Origin: an uncultured Prevotellaceae bacterium
Lineage (GTDB): Bacteria; Bacteroidota; Bacteroidia; Bacteroidales; Bacteroidaceae
DNA length: 35,245 nucleotides
Direction of reading: 5' to 3'
Assembly (NCBI GenBank): GCA_902784755.1
Contig: CACZVX010000040.1
Coordinates: 1-35,245, forward strand
Position numbers and translations under genes: made by a program. Of this stretch, positions 1 through 7,425 are shown one piece after another (position 1 is the stretch's first letter; each line of letters begins with the position of its first letter). The notes under the pieces were generated by a model, which did not search any database, had not been told where the DNA came from, and saw only the letters and a program-made list of their open reading frames with translations.

Positions 1-150
1 ACAACGGCTGTAGGTGTGGTGCCTATGATCATCGCCCAGAGCTCGTTCTGGATGCCTGTAGGTGTTACCATCTTCGCTGGTGGTATCGGCTCGCTCATCA
101 TGGTAGTCACCATGCTGCCTGTTATTTATTGGAAAGTTTCAACAAAATAA
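1..150 (+). CDS. RND-family efflux permease, C-terminal end (partial)
   Basis: Frame 1 is open from the window edge to TAA at 148-150 and encodes 49 residues. The peptide has the pattern of the last transmembrane helix of AcrB/MexB-type permeases: a Gly/Ile-rich membrane segment followed by a helix ending in LPVIYW and a short polar tail. These permeases use proton motive force to pump substrates through a periplasmic adaptor and an outer-membrane channel. A TolC-type gene starts 7 nt downstream, which is the usual permease-then-channel order and supports the call. The rest of the permease and the adaptor gene would lie upstream of the window. The substrate cannot be told from this fragment. 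Confidence 0.8.
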   Translation, partial: TTAVGVVPMIIAQSSFWMPVGVTIFAGGIGSLIMVVTMLPVIYWKVSTK

Positions 151-157
151 AATAGAT

Positions 158-991
158 ATGAGGTATATTTTTAGATTAAACACTGAGACACAGAGGAACA
201 GAGTTCTTTCTCTTTGTGGATTGCTCTGTATCTCCGTATCTCTGTGTTCTAACAAAGCATTTGCACAAGCATATACGCTGCAGCAGATCAAGGACTCTGC
301 CCTGCAGAATAACATCGCCATCCGTACGGCACAACACGATATTGAGGCTGCCAACCAGCAACGCAAGGAGGCTTTTACCAAATACTTCCCCAACGTAAGT
401 GGTACAGGGGTGTGGTTTAATGCCAATAAAGGTATGGCGCAAACCACGCTGAATCTGGGCGAGAATATGTCACCTGAGTTAGGGGCAGCCTTGGCTCAGT
501 CGTTGCCCCAGGAGGCACTGATGGCCCTTGGCAACCCCATCAGCATCTCGATGATGAAGAACGGCACCATCGGATCGGTAATGGCTGTACAGCCTGTGTT
601 TGCAGGAGGACAGATTATCAATGGCAACAAACTCGCCAAGTTAGGCGAAGACGTGAGTCAGCTGAAGCTGCGACTCTCAGAAAACGAAGTAGAGAAAACT
701 GCCGAGCAGTATTTCTGGCAGTTGGCTTCGCTGCAGGAAAAGATGAAGACCATCGAGGCTGTGGATACCCTTCTGCGCGATATACATAAAGATGTGGATG
801 TGGCCGTACGCGCTGGTGTAGCCATGCGTAACGATCTGCTGCAGGTAGAACTGCGTCAGAACGATATCAGCAGTCAGAAGCTGAAGCTGCAAAACGGACT
901 CTCGCTGGTACGTATGCTGCTGTCGCAGTATTGCTCAAACAATCTTACTGCAGCCATTTGCGAAAAGGCAGGGACGAATTGGTCGGTATGA
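158..991 (+). pseudogene. TolC-type outer-membrane efflux channel, truncated at 3' end
   Basis: The reading frame starts at ATG 158 and runs 277 residues, while TolC-like channels of Bacteroidetes are usually well over 400. Residues 1-37 look like a signal peptide ending near AFAQA. After it comes the family opening YTLQQIKDSALQNN and long amphipathic helices typical of the periplasmic barrel. Similarity to the family stops at about residue 258 (LLSQY, near 931). The last ~19 residues are antisense menD sequence, so the second structural repeat of the channel is missing. The gene follows an RND permease and would have served the same pump. The truncation should destroy function unless it is an assembly artefact. 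The signal peptide is written by a palindromic repeat (see 181-250). Confidence 0.75.
181..250. repeat. palindromic word-repeat forming the tolC signal peptide
   Basis: The left arm at 181-203 (built on cacagaggaacagag) is imperfectly complementary to the right arm at 224-250 (ctctgtatctccgtatctct), separated by about 20 nt. Both arms repeat an approximately 9-nt word of the form ctctgtgt. The repeat lies entirely inside the first 31 codons of the efflux-channel gene and encodes its hydrophobic signal core (LSLCGLLCISVSLC). Confidence 0.6.
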
Positions 992-2044
992 ATCATCGCA
1001 CGCGTAAGCGCCTGCCCCCATAAGTCCCGGAAAGCCGTGGGCTGAGGATGTTTCTCCCGCAATAAATCAGCCAACGTAAGCAGCATGGTCCACGTGTCGC
1101 AATGCACCCAATGGTGGAGATTCATAAACGTGTCACTGAGGTTCCCACTCTCATTGGCTGCCCTTACATCCGCGGAGGAACTTCTTTAGCCGCTTACTTA
1201 CGATTGTGTCGCCCATATAGAGTACGAAATCGGGCTGATATTCAGGCCGTTCCCCCACCCGACTCAGCACCTCATCGAAATGACTGGGACTGATGAAACC
1301 ACAGAGCGACTCGTGAAGCACCACAGCATAGTCGATCACCAAATGATAATCGTCGGCATAGTGTTCGGCATATCCGTCATCTTTGGTCTGCCCTATCACA
1401 ATCATAGGGCGCGAAGCTTTCAGGAAACGCTCACCCACGTCAACGGCTATAGCCTCGAAATTAGGAAAACAATGTATGCGTTCTATGGTACGCTCTTGCG
1501 GCAAAGACGGAACCGTGAAGTCGAACAGCGGCTCGCTAATCGGCACATTAATATGTACAGGGACATCCTCGTAGCGGGATGCAAGCAGGGTCTCGTTAAC
1601 CAATCGGTTGCAATACCAGCGGGGTTCGTCGTCATGCGGTTCGGGCAGCGACACAGATTTCCCTACAAAACTGCCGAAGACACCAGGCTGCGGGAGTGTC
1701 TGCCCGTCCAACTGGTCAATCCATTGCAGGGGACGGTCGGCAGAAATCACCACCAAAGGCTGGTGCTGATACCGGGCCTCAGCAACTGCCGGAACAAGAT
1801 TCAGCAAGGCTGTGCCCGACGTGACACAGACCGCCACCGGCAAGCTAGTACACTGGCACATGCCCAGAGCATAGAATCCTGCCGAACGCTCATCGGTTAC
1901 AGGATGGCACGTGATATCAGGACACTCCGTGAGATTGTGCACAATGGGTGAGTTGCGGCTGCCGGGACAAACCACCGCATGGCGCACGCCGTGGGCCACC
2001 AGCAGACTGGTCAGTATGTTTACATTCTCCTTATTCGAGTACAT
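931..2044 (-). pseudogene. menD: menD (SEPHCHC synthase), frameshifted and 3'-truncated
   Basis: MenD is a ThDP-dependent enzyme that joins isochorismate and 2-oxoglutarate in menaquinone synthesis and is usually about 550 residues. From ATG 2044 an intact frame gives 297 residues, including CPGSRNSPI, DERSAGFYALG, TSGTALLNLVPAV and SADRP, all typical of its N-terminal half. It stops at 1151 after KKFLRGCKGSQ. One frame over, the family sequence resumes (AANESGNLSDTFMNLHHWVH) and runs to FSQMAAVRLFEQ near 931, so a one-base indel around 1170-1180 broke the frame. The C-terminal ThDP-binding domain is absent because the sequence turns into truncated tolC there. The start overlaps menF by 14 nt. 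menB, menC and menE, often found next, are not in the window. Confidence 0.85.
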
Positions 2045-3116
2045 TTCTCATCGTATTAAGTTTGGCTTCCGTCTCCTGCCATTCCGATTCTTCTATACTG
2101 TCTTTCAGTAGTCCGCCACCCGCATAGAGGGCATAATGACCACCATTGATCATCATACAACGGAGAGAAACATAAAGATGTGTTTCTCCTTCTGGCTGGA
2201 GCGGACCCTGGAAACCACTATAATACCGGCGTGGAGATGATTCGTTACGCAAGATAAAATCGAAGGCTTCGCGCTTGGGAATTCCGCAGACAGCCGGTGT
2301 AGGATGAAGGGTTTGCAAGAGGGTGCCTAAATGATGGTTGTCCGACAAGGTGAATGTGAAATCCGACCGCAGATGAGCGAGATTGGCTGCCCTTGTGGTA
2401 TAAGGTCCCTCCTCGCTGATTTTGTTGGTAAACTGTTCGAGTGTTTCCATCATATAAGTGGCCACATAACGCTGCTCGCGGATATTTTTCTCGCTCCATC
2501 TCACTTCCTCCGTAAACGGCACAGTACCGGCAAGGGCTATGGTGCGGAAAGAAGAGCCACCTCCAACTCCCCCTTGTGGAAGAGACTCTGGGGTGCAACT
2601 CTCCAACAAAATCTCAGGTGTTGCCGTCAGCCACGTTCCTCCCTGAAGCGTACTCACTAAGGAAATAAACATCCGGGGATAGCGCTCACAGGCTTTCTGA
2701 AAAAGCATAAAGGGAGACTCTGGTTCGGCAACATCCAGATCCAGACAGCGGGAAAGCACAATCTTACGGAAGGTTCCTTCGTGAAGCTGGGCATAGAAAT
2801 TGCAGAAATCAAGATGATAACGCATCTGATAATGACTCGACAAGGGCGATGGAATCACCTGACAAGGGAATGCATAATCAGCCAAGATTCCTGACGAGCA
2901 AACCGTAACGACTTCCTTGCAATCCATTGTTTCTACATGGGTAGGTGAAAGCAAAAGAATGGGTTGCTTAGGACTGACCGCAAATGGTGCAAAGACATAT
3001 CCCTGACGGTCGTTTAGAGAACTCAGCCGATGCAGTTCTTCAGGTTCTCCTTCTTCCTGCACCATCAACGTACAAGTTTCAGCAAATGGCAGCCGAAAGA
3101 TTGCAAAACTACTCAT
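2031..3116 (-). CDS. menF: isochorismate synthase (MenF/EntC family)
   Basis: This 361-residue protein belongs to the chorismate-binding family and would isomerise chorismate to isochorismate, the committed step of menaquinone synthesis. The C-terminal two thirds carry the family landmarks: IVLSRCLDLD, WLTATPEILLE, TIALAGTVPF, HLRSDFTF, HPTPAVCGIPKREAF, YYSGFQGPL, and the metal-site segment EESEWQETEAKL. Length is typical for Bacteroidetes homologues. It overlaps menI upstream by 8 nt and menD downstream by 14 nt, so the three are translationally coupled. A 17-18 residue stretch between LLES and FRTIALAG (PESLPQGGVGGGSS and flanks) looks inserted and may be a repeat-derived insert. With menD broken, its product may have no further use. 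Confidence 0.88.
   Translation of the reverse strand: MSSFAIFRLPFAETCTLMVQEEGEPEELHRLSSLNDRQGYVFAPFAVSPKQPILLLSPTHVETMDCKEVVTVCSSGILADYAFPCQVIPSPLSSHYQMRYHLDFCNFYAQLHEGTFRKIVLSRCLDLDVAEPESPFMLFQKACERYPRMFISLVSTLQGGTWLTATPEILLESCTPESLPQGGVGGGSSFRTIALAGTVPFTEEVRWSEKNIREQRYVATYMMETLEQFTNKISEEGPYTTRAANLAHLRSDFTFTLSDNHHLGTLLQTLHPTPAVCGIPKREAFDFILRNESSPRRYYSGFQGPLQPEGETHLYVSLRCMMINGGHYALYAGGGLLKDSIEESEWQETEAKLNTMRNVLE
2552..2604. repeat. possible in-frame repeat insert in menF
   Basis: On the coding (minus) strand this stretch reads as Gly/Pro/Ser-rich codons with the core aagggggagttggaggtggc. It interrupts a region where homologues pass directly from the PEILLE motif to the TVALAG motif. The palindrome is weak here, so this is the least certain of the in-gene inserts. 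Confidence 0.35.
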
Positions 3117-3534
3117 GCTTTGACTTTTTGGGAGAGATTATATAATTGGTTACATGAACCGTAGAGATAAGGTCGCCCTGACTATCCTCCAGATGAACGT
3201 CCCAGACATGGAGAGACCGTCCTTTGGAAACCAAGTGGGCAAAGGCTGTTACGGTATCGCCTTCCACCACAGCTTTCACATGTTCCCCGCTCACACTGAT
3301 ACCTACGCAAATCTTGCCGGGACAAAGAGCAGAACTGCCCACACCGGCAACATTCTCTGCTAAAGCCAAAGAAGCACCGCCACTTAAAAATCCAAAGGGT
3401 TGACGGTTACGTTCATCGACTTTCATACGCGCCATACAGGTATCTTCTTCCGGGGTTGAGATGAACTCCATTCCCAAGGCAGTTGAAAGATTGGGTTGGC
3501 GTTCTATAATTGCTTTGATTGCTGTCACATCCAT
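3109..3534 (-). CDS. menI: hotdog-fold thioesterase, probable DHNA-CoA hydrolase
   Basis: A 141-residue single-domain hotdog protein of the PaaI/YdiI thioesterase type. The core motif is QPFGFLSGGASLALAE, where the terminal Glu aligns with the catalytic Glu of YdiI-like enzymes; the His of their HGG motif is Ser here. It is the first gene of the menI-menF-menD cluster, which supports hydrolysis of 1,4-dihydroxy-2-naphthoyl-CoA in menaquinone synthesis. A general acyl-CoA thioesterase role remains possible. A good promoter lies 33 nt upstream. Its stop overlaps the menF start by 8 nt. Confidence 0.78.
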   Translation of the reverse strand: MDVTAIKAIIERQPNLSTALGMEFISTPEEDTCMARMKVDERNRQPFGFLSGGASLALAENVAGVGSSALCPGKICVGISVSGEHVKAVVEGDTVTAFAHLVSKGRSLHVWDVHLEDSQGDLISTVHVTNYIISPKKSKHE

Positions 3535-3566
3535 AATTATTACTTTTTTTCGTAACCTTCTGGATG

Positions 3567-3598
3567 CAAATATACTGATTTATTGGATAATCCCCAAA
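3567..3598 (-). promoter_or_regulatory. Bacteroidetes-type promoter of menI-menF-menD
   Basis: On the minus strand TTTG (3598-3595), 20 nt, then TATATTTG (3574-3567) fit the -33/-7 consensus. Transcription would start about 25-28 nt before the menI ATG. Confidence 0.7.
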
Positions 3599-3618
3599 TA
3601 ATTAACGAAGATTATATA

Positions 3619-3650
3619 AGTGAAGAACGAAGAGTGAAGAGTGCAGAATT
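3619..3650. repeat. half word-repeat element (gagtgaa type)
   Basis: The word gaagagtgaa is repeated with variation in the gap between the EamA gene and the menI promoter. The same word occurs inside rsmA at 34174-34209. No complementary arm was found nearby. Confidence 0.5.
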
Positions 3651-3659
3651 GCAATCTGT

Positions 3660-4595
3660 TTAGAGCAGAAAAAACAACGATACACCGATACAAGAAATGA
3701 CCGCCCCCACAACTCCCTTCAGTGTAATGGGCGTTTTAAACAGCCAATGACTAGGCCATATAATAATAATAGGTGTGAGGGCCATCAGGGTGGATGCGAT
3801 ACCAGCAGCCGTGTATTGAACGGCCATCAGGGAAAGGCCCACTCCCACAAAAGGACCACAGATTACGGCCAGTATGACGTAGAAGAAACCACGCCCGTCA
3901 GTACGACTTTTCTTGAAATCATCAAAACCCTGATGAATCCACATTATCAGCAAGAAACAGAAGAAACCGGCAATGCAGCGGATCATGTTGGCACTGAAGG
4001 GAAGCACGTTTATCACCGATGGAAGAATAGCCGTGGGAACATCCTGTGTGTAATGATCAAGTCCTATTTTACTGAGCACAAGTCCGACACCCTGCCCTAT
4101 ACCGGCACCTATAGCCATCAGCACTCCTTTCCAGGGCAGACGCAACGACAGTTTATGACCATCACCACGCCCTAAAATGGAGAGAGCGATGCCAGCCAAT
4201 GTGATGCCCATAGCCAGCAGACTCTGCCAATTGAGCTGCTGCCCCAGCATAATCCATGCCGCCAAAGCTGTGGTAGCTGGTGCCAAGGTCATAAAAAGCT
4301 GACCGTATAAGGAGCCTATGAGAATATAACTCTTAAACAAGCAGTAATCACCCATGGCATAACCTACCACACCCGATAATGCCATCCAAAACCATGCTTT
4401 GGCACCTGCATAGACAGGATAGGGAGCGCCAAGTGTCAACCAGCACAGCGCAGCGATAAAGGAAGTAGCAATGAGCATGCGCCAGACATTGGAAACAAAG
4501 ACGCCCCAACGTTTGGACACCATCTCACTAGCCAGGGCTGCACCTGTCCAGAAAACAGCAACTGTGAGTGATATGATTTCACCTAAATACTGCAT
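3660..4595 (-). CDS. EamA/DMT-family transporter
   Basis: From ATG 4595 the protein has 311 residues and about ten hydrophobic helices in two similar halves, the layout of EamA (DMT superfamily) permeases. The second half contains the conserved end-of-protein pattern ALTPIIIIWPSHWLFKTPITLKG. The substrate is unknown; DMT proteins export metabolites or amino acids, and some have other roles. An ATG at 4628 would add MCSLIRTFVPR, but those codons are encoded by the promoter repeat itself and lie upstream of the expected transcription start, so 4595 is preferred. The -7 box ends only 8 nt before 4595, predicting an almost leaderless mRNA. Confidence 0.85.
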   Translation of the reverse strand: MQYLGEIISLTVAVFWTGAALASEMVSKRWGVFVSNVWRMLIATSFIAALCWLTLGAPYPVYAGAKAWFWMALSGVVGYAMGDYCLFKSYILIGSLYGQLFMTLAPATTALAAWIMLGQQLNWQSLLAMGITLAGIALSILGRGDGHKLSLRLPWKGVLMAIGAGIGQGVGLVLSKIGLDHYTQDVPTAILPSVINVLPFSANMIRCIAGFFCFLLIMWIHQGFDDFKKSRTDGRGFFYVILAVICGPFVGVGLSLMAVQYTAAGIASTLMALTPIIIIWPSHWLFKTPITLKGVVGAVISCIGVSLFFLL

Positions 4596-4603
4596 TCGCG
4601 GGA

Positions 4604-4634
4604 CAAAGGTACGAATAAGTGAGCACAAAACAAA
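4604..4634 (-). promoter_or_regulatory. promoter of the EamA gene inside repeat unit 1
   Basis: Minus strand TTTG (4634-4631), 19 nt, TACCTTTG (4611-4604). It is the proximal copy of a repeated promoter and the only one here with an intact 8-nt -7 box. The copies at 4689 and 4772 read tactttg, one base short. Confidence 0.65.
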
Positions 4635-4918
4635 TAAAAAACTTGTTTTTTAATTTGCTTTGTCGAGCGCAAGTACCTTCGGCGAAGCCAAAGTACGAAT
4701 AAGTGAGCACAAAACAAATAAAAAACTGTTTTTTAATTTGCTTTGTCGAGCGCAAGTACCTTCGGCGAAGCCAAAGTATGAATAAATGAGCACAAAACAA
4801 ATAAAAAACTTGTTTTTTAATTTGCTTTGTCGAGCATAAGTACCTTCGGCAAAGCCAGAGGTACCATTTAACAGGCACAATAGCAAAAAAGCTTGCTTTT
4901 ATTATGCTTTGTCGGACG
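4604..4918. repeat. tandem 83-85 nt hairpin-promoter repeats (3 good units, 1 degenerate)
   Basis: Units start at 4604, 4689, 4772 and, degenerate, 4856. Each contains the shared block acgaataagtgagcacaaaa, an A/T-rich inverted repeat (caaataaaaaac against gttttttaatttg), the block tgtcgagcgcaagtacc, and a small hairpin (cttcg-gc-gaag). On the minus strand each unit presents a hairpin, then a TTTG box, then a -7-like box. The array fills most of the 400-nt gap between the EamA gene and lplA. Related units lie at 33205-33390 and upstream of lysS. No unique spacers are present, so it is not a CRISPR. Confidence 0.85.
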
Positions 4919-4973
4919 AGCACAAAATCAAAAGTGAAGAATTTATAAAATAGAAAATGCTTTCACAAAAAAC

Positions 4974-5005
4974 TTTGGTGAATACATAAAATCTTCATAT
5001 ATTTG
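4974..5005 (+). promoter_or_regulatory. promoter of the lplA-gcv operon
   Basis: TTTG (4974-4977), 20 nt, TATATTTG (4998-5005). A TTG that could open the lplA frame at 5003 falls inside this -7 box, so translation must begin downstream; this decides the ATG at 5042. Confidence 0.75.
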
Positions 5006-5041
5006 CACCAAATCGAAAACACTAACGATGAACATCTGCCG

Positions 5042-5731
5042 ATGAAATACGTTGCGCTTCCCGATAACAGGGTGCGGAGACTATCTTTCTATCTTGCCAT
5101 GGAAGAATATGTGGCTCGTAATACCGACGAGCTGGATTGTTTCTTTATGTGGCAGGTGAAACCCAGTGTCATCTTTGGGCGCAACCAAGTCATTGAGAAC
5201 GAAGTGAATCTGCCTTACTGCCGTGAGCATGGTATCCAGGTGTTTCATCGCAAAAGCGGAGGCGGATGTGTATATGCAGATGAGGACAATCTGATGCTCT
5301 CTTTCATCACCAAACAGGAGAATGTAGGCTTTGCCTTCAACCGTTATATCAGTATGGTGATTCTGATTCTCCGGAAATTGGGCGTAGAAGCTGTGGGCAC
5401 CCGCCATAATGATGTCATGATAGGTGACCGGAAGGTGAGCGGAACGGCCTGCTATAAATTAGGTGACCATTGCATCGTACATGGCACTCTCCTTTACGAT
5501 ACCCACATGGAACACATGATGCAGGCCATCACACCTTCGCAGGAGAAACTGCAGCACAATGGTGTGGAGAGTGTGCGGCAGCGCATCTGTCTGCTTAAAG
5601 ACTACATCCCGATAGGTCTCCAAGAACTGAAGACATTTATCCAGGCCCAGTTGTGCGAAGAAGAAGTGATGCTGACGGAAAAGGATCTACCTGGTATCGA
5701 GCTACTGGAACAGAAATATGATATGATCTGA
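5042..5731 (+). CDS. lplA: lipoate-protein ligase A family protein
   Basis: A 229-residue protein with the lipoate ligase fold: FHRKSGGGCVYADEDNL (lipoate-binding RR-SGGG motif) and RHNDVMIGDRKVSG, in which Lys131 matches the lysine that holds lipoyl-AMP, followed by HGTLLYD. It lacks the ~90-residue C-terminal accessory domain of E. coli LplA (337 residues). Being first in an operon with all glycine cleavage genes, it most likely attaches lipoate to GcvH. A role as lipoyl or octanoyl transferase cannot be excluded. A five-codon open frame at 5028-5045 overlaps its ATG as ATGA. Confidence 0.85.
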   Translation: MKYVALPDNRVRRLSFYLAMEEYVARNTDELDCFFMWQVKPSVIFGRNQVIENEVNLPYCREHGIQVFHRKSGGGCVYADEDNLMLSFITKQENVGFAFNRYISMVILILRKLGVEAVGTRHNDVMIGDRKVSGTACYKLGDHCIVHGTLLYDTHMEHMMQAITPSQEKLQHNGVESVRQRICLLKDYIPIGLQELKTFIQAQLCEEEVMLTEKDLPGIELLEQKYDMI

Positions 5732-5776
5732 ATTATCAACAATCCAAACAACAACTAATAAATCCCAAACAAAGAA

Positions 5777-6859
5777 ATGGAAAACAAAAGAACCTGTCTG
5801 TATGACAAACACGTAGCCCTTGGGGCACTCATCAGTCCGTTTGGCGGTTTCGACATGCCTATTCAGTATTCGGGCATCGTTGATGAGCACCAGGCCGTAC
5901 GCCAGCATTGTGGTGTTTTCGACGTAAGCCACATGGGTGAAGTGACCGTAAAGGGTAATGATGCTGAACGCTATGTAAACCACATTTTCACAAACAATGT
6001 ATCGGGTCTGGATGATGGCCAGATTCTTTATGGAATGATGTGCTATGAAGACGGTGGTGTTGTTGACGACTTGCTGGTCTATAAGATGGCAGATCAGGAT
6101 TTCTTCCTGGTTATCAATGCTGCCAATATCGACAAGGACTGGGCATGGATTCAGCAGCAGGCTGAAGGTTTCGACGTGAAACTGAAGAACTGCTCTGACG
6201 AATACGGACAGTTAGCTGTTCAGGGACCCAATGCCGAAGCCGTGGTAGAGGAAGTGCTGCAGATTCCCTGCAAGGAACTCGTATTCTATACTTGCAAGAC
6301 AGTTTCTCCTGAGATTATTGTTTCCCGCACAGGCTATACAGGCGAAGATGGTTTCGAAATCTACGGCACACCCGATTTTATACGCGAATGCTGGGATAAA
6401 CTGATGGCCAGTGCCCGCTGCAAGCCCTGTGGACTGGGATGCCGCGACACCCTTCGTTTCGAAGTAGGACTGCCCCTTTATGGCGACGAACTGTCTGCCG
6501 AGATTTCTCCCGTCATGGCAGGTCTCAGCATGTTTGTAAAACTTGACAAGGAAGAGTTCATCGGCAAGGATGCCCTCGCCAAGCAGAAAGCTGAAGGCGT
6601 TGCCAAGAAACTCGTAGGTATCGAACTGGCTGACAAGGCTATCCCCCGTCATGGCTACAACGTATTGAAAGACGGTGAACTTATCGGTGAAGTGACCACT
6701 GGTTATCACACTATCTCCACCGACAAGAGCGTGTGCATGGCCCTCATCGACAGTCGTTTTGCCAAACTCGACACGACGCTGGATATCCAAATCCGCAAGA
6801 AGGTGTTCCCCGGCAAGGTAGTGAAGAAGCGTTTCTACGAGAAGCATTATAAGAAATAA
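5777..6859 (+). CDS. gcvT: glycine cleavage system T protein (aminomethyltransferase)
   Basis: GcvT takes the aminomethyl group from lipoylated GcvH, releases ammonia and passes the one-carbon unit to tetrahydrofolate. The 360 residues match the family length. Recognisable segments are FGGFDMPIQYSGI near the N-terminus, VFDVSHMGEVTVKG (with the catalytic Asp region), RTGYTGEDGFEIY, LGCRDTLRFEVGLPLYG and the C-terminal GEVTTGYHTISTDKSVCMAL. It lies 45 nt after lplA and 56 nt before gcvH, in one operon. The gap to gcvH holds an aaccgaat word repeat. Confidence 0.95.
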   Translation: MENKRTCLYDKHVALGALISPFGGFDMPIQYSGIVDEHQAVRQHCGVFDVSHMGEVTVKGNDAERYVNHIFTNNVSGLDDGQILYGMMCYEDGGVVDDLLVYKMADQDFFLVINAANIDKDWAWIQQQAEGFDVKLKNCSDEYGQLAVQGPNAEAVVEEVLQIPCKELVFYTCKTVSPEIIVSRTGYTGEDGFEIYGTPDFIRECWDKLMASARCKPCGLGCRDTLRFEVGLPLYGDELSAEISPVMAGLSMFVKLDKEEFIGKDALAKQKAEGVAKKLVGIELADKAIPRHGYNVLKDGELIGEVTTGYHTISTDKSVCMALIDSRFAKLDTTLDIQIRKKVFPGKVVKKRFYEKHYKK

Positions 6860-6898
6860 CCGGATACCCGGCTAACCGAATAACCGAATAACCGAAAT
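6858..6898. repeat. half word-repeat (aaccgaat type) between gcvT and gcvH
   Basis: The 8-nt word ataaccga is repeated three to four times in direct order, with diverged copies (ataaccgg, ctaaccga) first, immediately after the gcvT stop codon. It resembles one arm of the palindromic elements elsewhere in the window; no complementary arm was seen. Confidence 0.55.
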
Positions 6899-6915
6899 AA
6901 AAGAATAATACAACT

Positions 6916-7296
6916 ATGGCAAAAGTAATTGAAGGACTCTTTTACAGCGAGAGTCATGAGTATGTGAAAATCGAAGGTGAGTATGGCTACATCGGCATTA
7001 CCGACTATGCCCAGAACGCATTAGGTAACGTGGTCTATGTGGATATGCCCGAAGTGGATGACGAAGTAGAAGCCGGCGAAGAGTTCGGTGCTGTGGAAAG
7101 CGTAAAGGCTGCCAGCGACCTCATCTCTCCCGTAAGCGGAACCGTTGTGGAAGTGAATGAGGCTCTCGATGATGCGCCCGAACTCATCAACCAGGACGCT
7201 TACGCCAACTGGATCATCAAGGTGGAACTCTCTGACAAGTCCGAACTCGACGACCTCATGGATGCCGCTGCTTATCAGGCTTTCTGCGAGAAATAG
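6916..7296 (+). CDS. gcvH: glycine cleavage system H protein
   Basis: GcvH is the lipoyl carrier that shuttles the aminomethyl intermediate between the P, T and L proteins. The 126 residues are full length. The lipoyl site is VESVKAASD, with Lys64 as the lipoylated residue. HEYVKIEGEYGYIGITDYAQ is the standard N-terminal signature. It lies between gcvT and gcvPA, and the lplA gene heading the operon offers the matching lipoylation enzyme. A palindromic element separates it from gcvPA. Confidence 0.97.
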   Translation: MAKVIEGLFYSESHEYVKIEGEYGYIGITDYAQNALGNVVYVDMPEVDDEVEAGEEFGAVESVKAASDLISPVSGTVVEVNEALDDAPELINQDAYANWIIKVELSDKSELDDLMDAAAYQAFCEK

Positions 7297-7303
7297 TTTT
7301 ATC

Positions 7304-7417
7304 TAATGAGTAATTGGGAATGAGTAATTATGATTACCTTCAAGCATTGATATCGTCAGATAACTCTGCGGAAGGTCATATCATAATTACTAACTCCTAA
7401 TTGCTCATTACTAATTA
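7304..7417. repeat. palindromic word-repeat element, gcvH-gcvPA gap
   Basis: Left arm 7304-7337 (word taatgag/taattgg, ending in aattatgattacc) pairs imperfectly over about 30 nt with the right arm 7378-7417 (starting atcataattac and ending in gctcattactaatt). The core contains accttc...gaaggt, which can pair, and aactctgcgg. It fills the whole intergenic gap and would form a long hairpin in the operon mRNA. Confidence 0.75.
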
Positions 7418-7425
7418 AAACAACA

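Noticed and set aside
874-1125. Small separate gene on the minus strand
   Set aside because: Its translation (MNLHHWVHC onward) continues MenD after a frameshift, so it is part of the menD pseudogene.
1165-1180. Programmed frameshift in menD
   Set aside because: No slippery heptamer or stimulatory structure was seen, and the gene is also truncated downstream.
4604-4918. CRISPR-like array
   Set aside because: Units are contiguous and similar throughout, without unique spacers, and no cas genes are present. Hairpin-promoter repeats explain them.
4650-4923. Small proteins rich in SLIRTF-type repeats
   Set aside because: These open frames run entirely through the tandem promoter repeats and have no independent support.
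4930-5041. Glycine riboswitch before the gcv operon
   Set aside because: The leader after the promoter is only about 30 nt and shows no aptamer-like structure.
6212-6847. 211-residue open frame antisense to gcvT
   Set aside because: A shadow of a fully conserved gene with no family resemblance.
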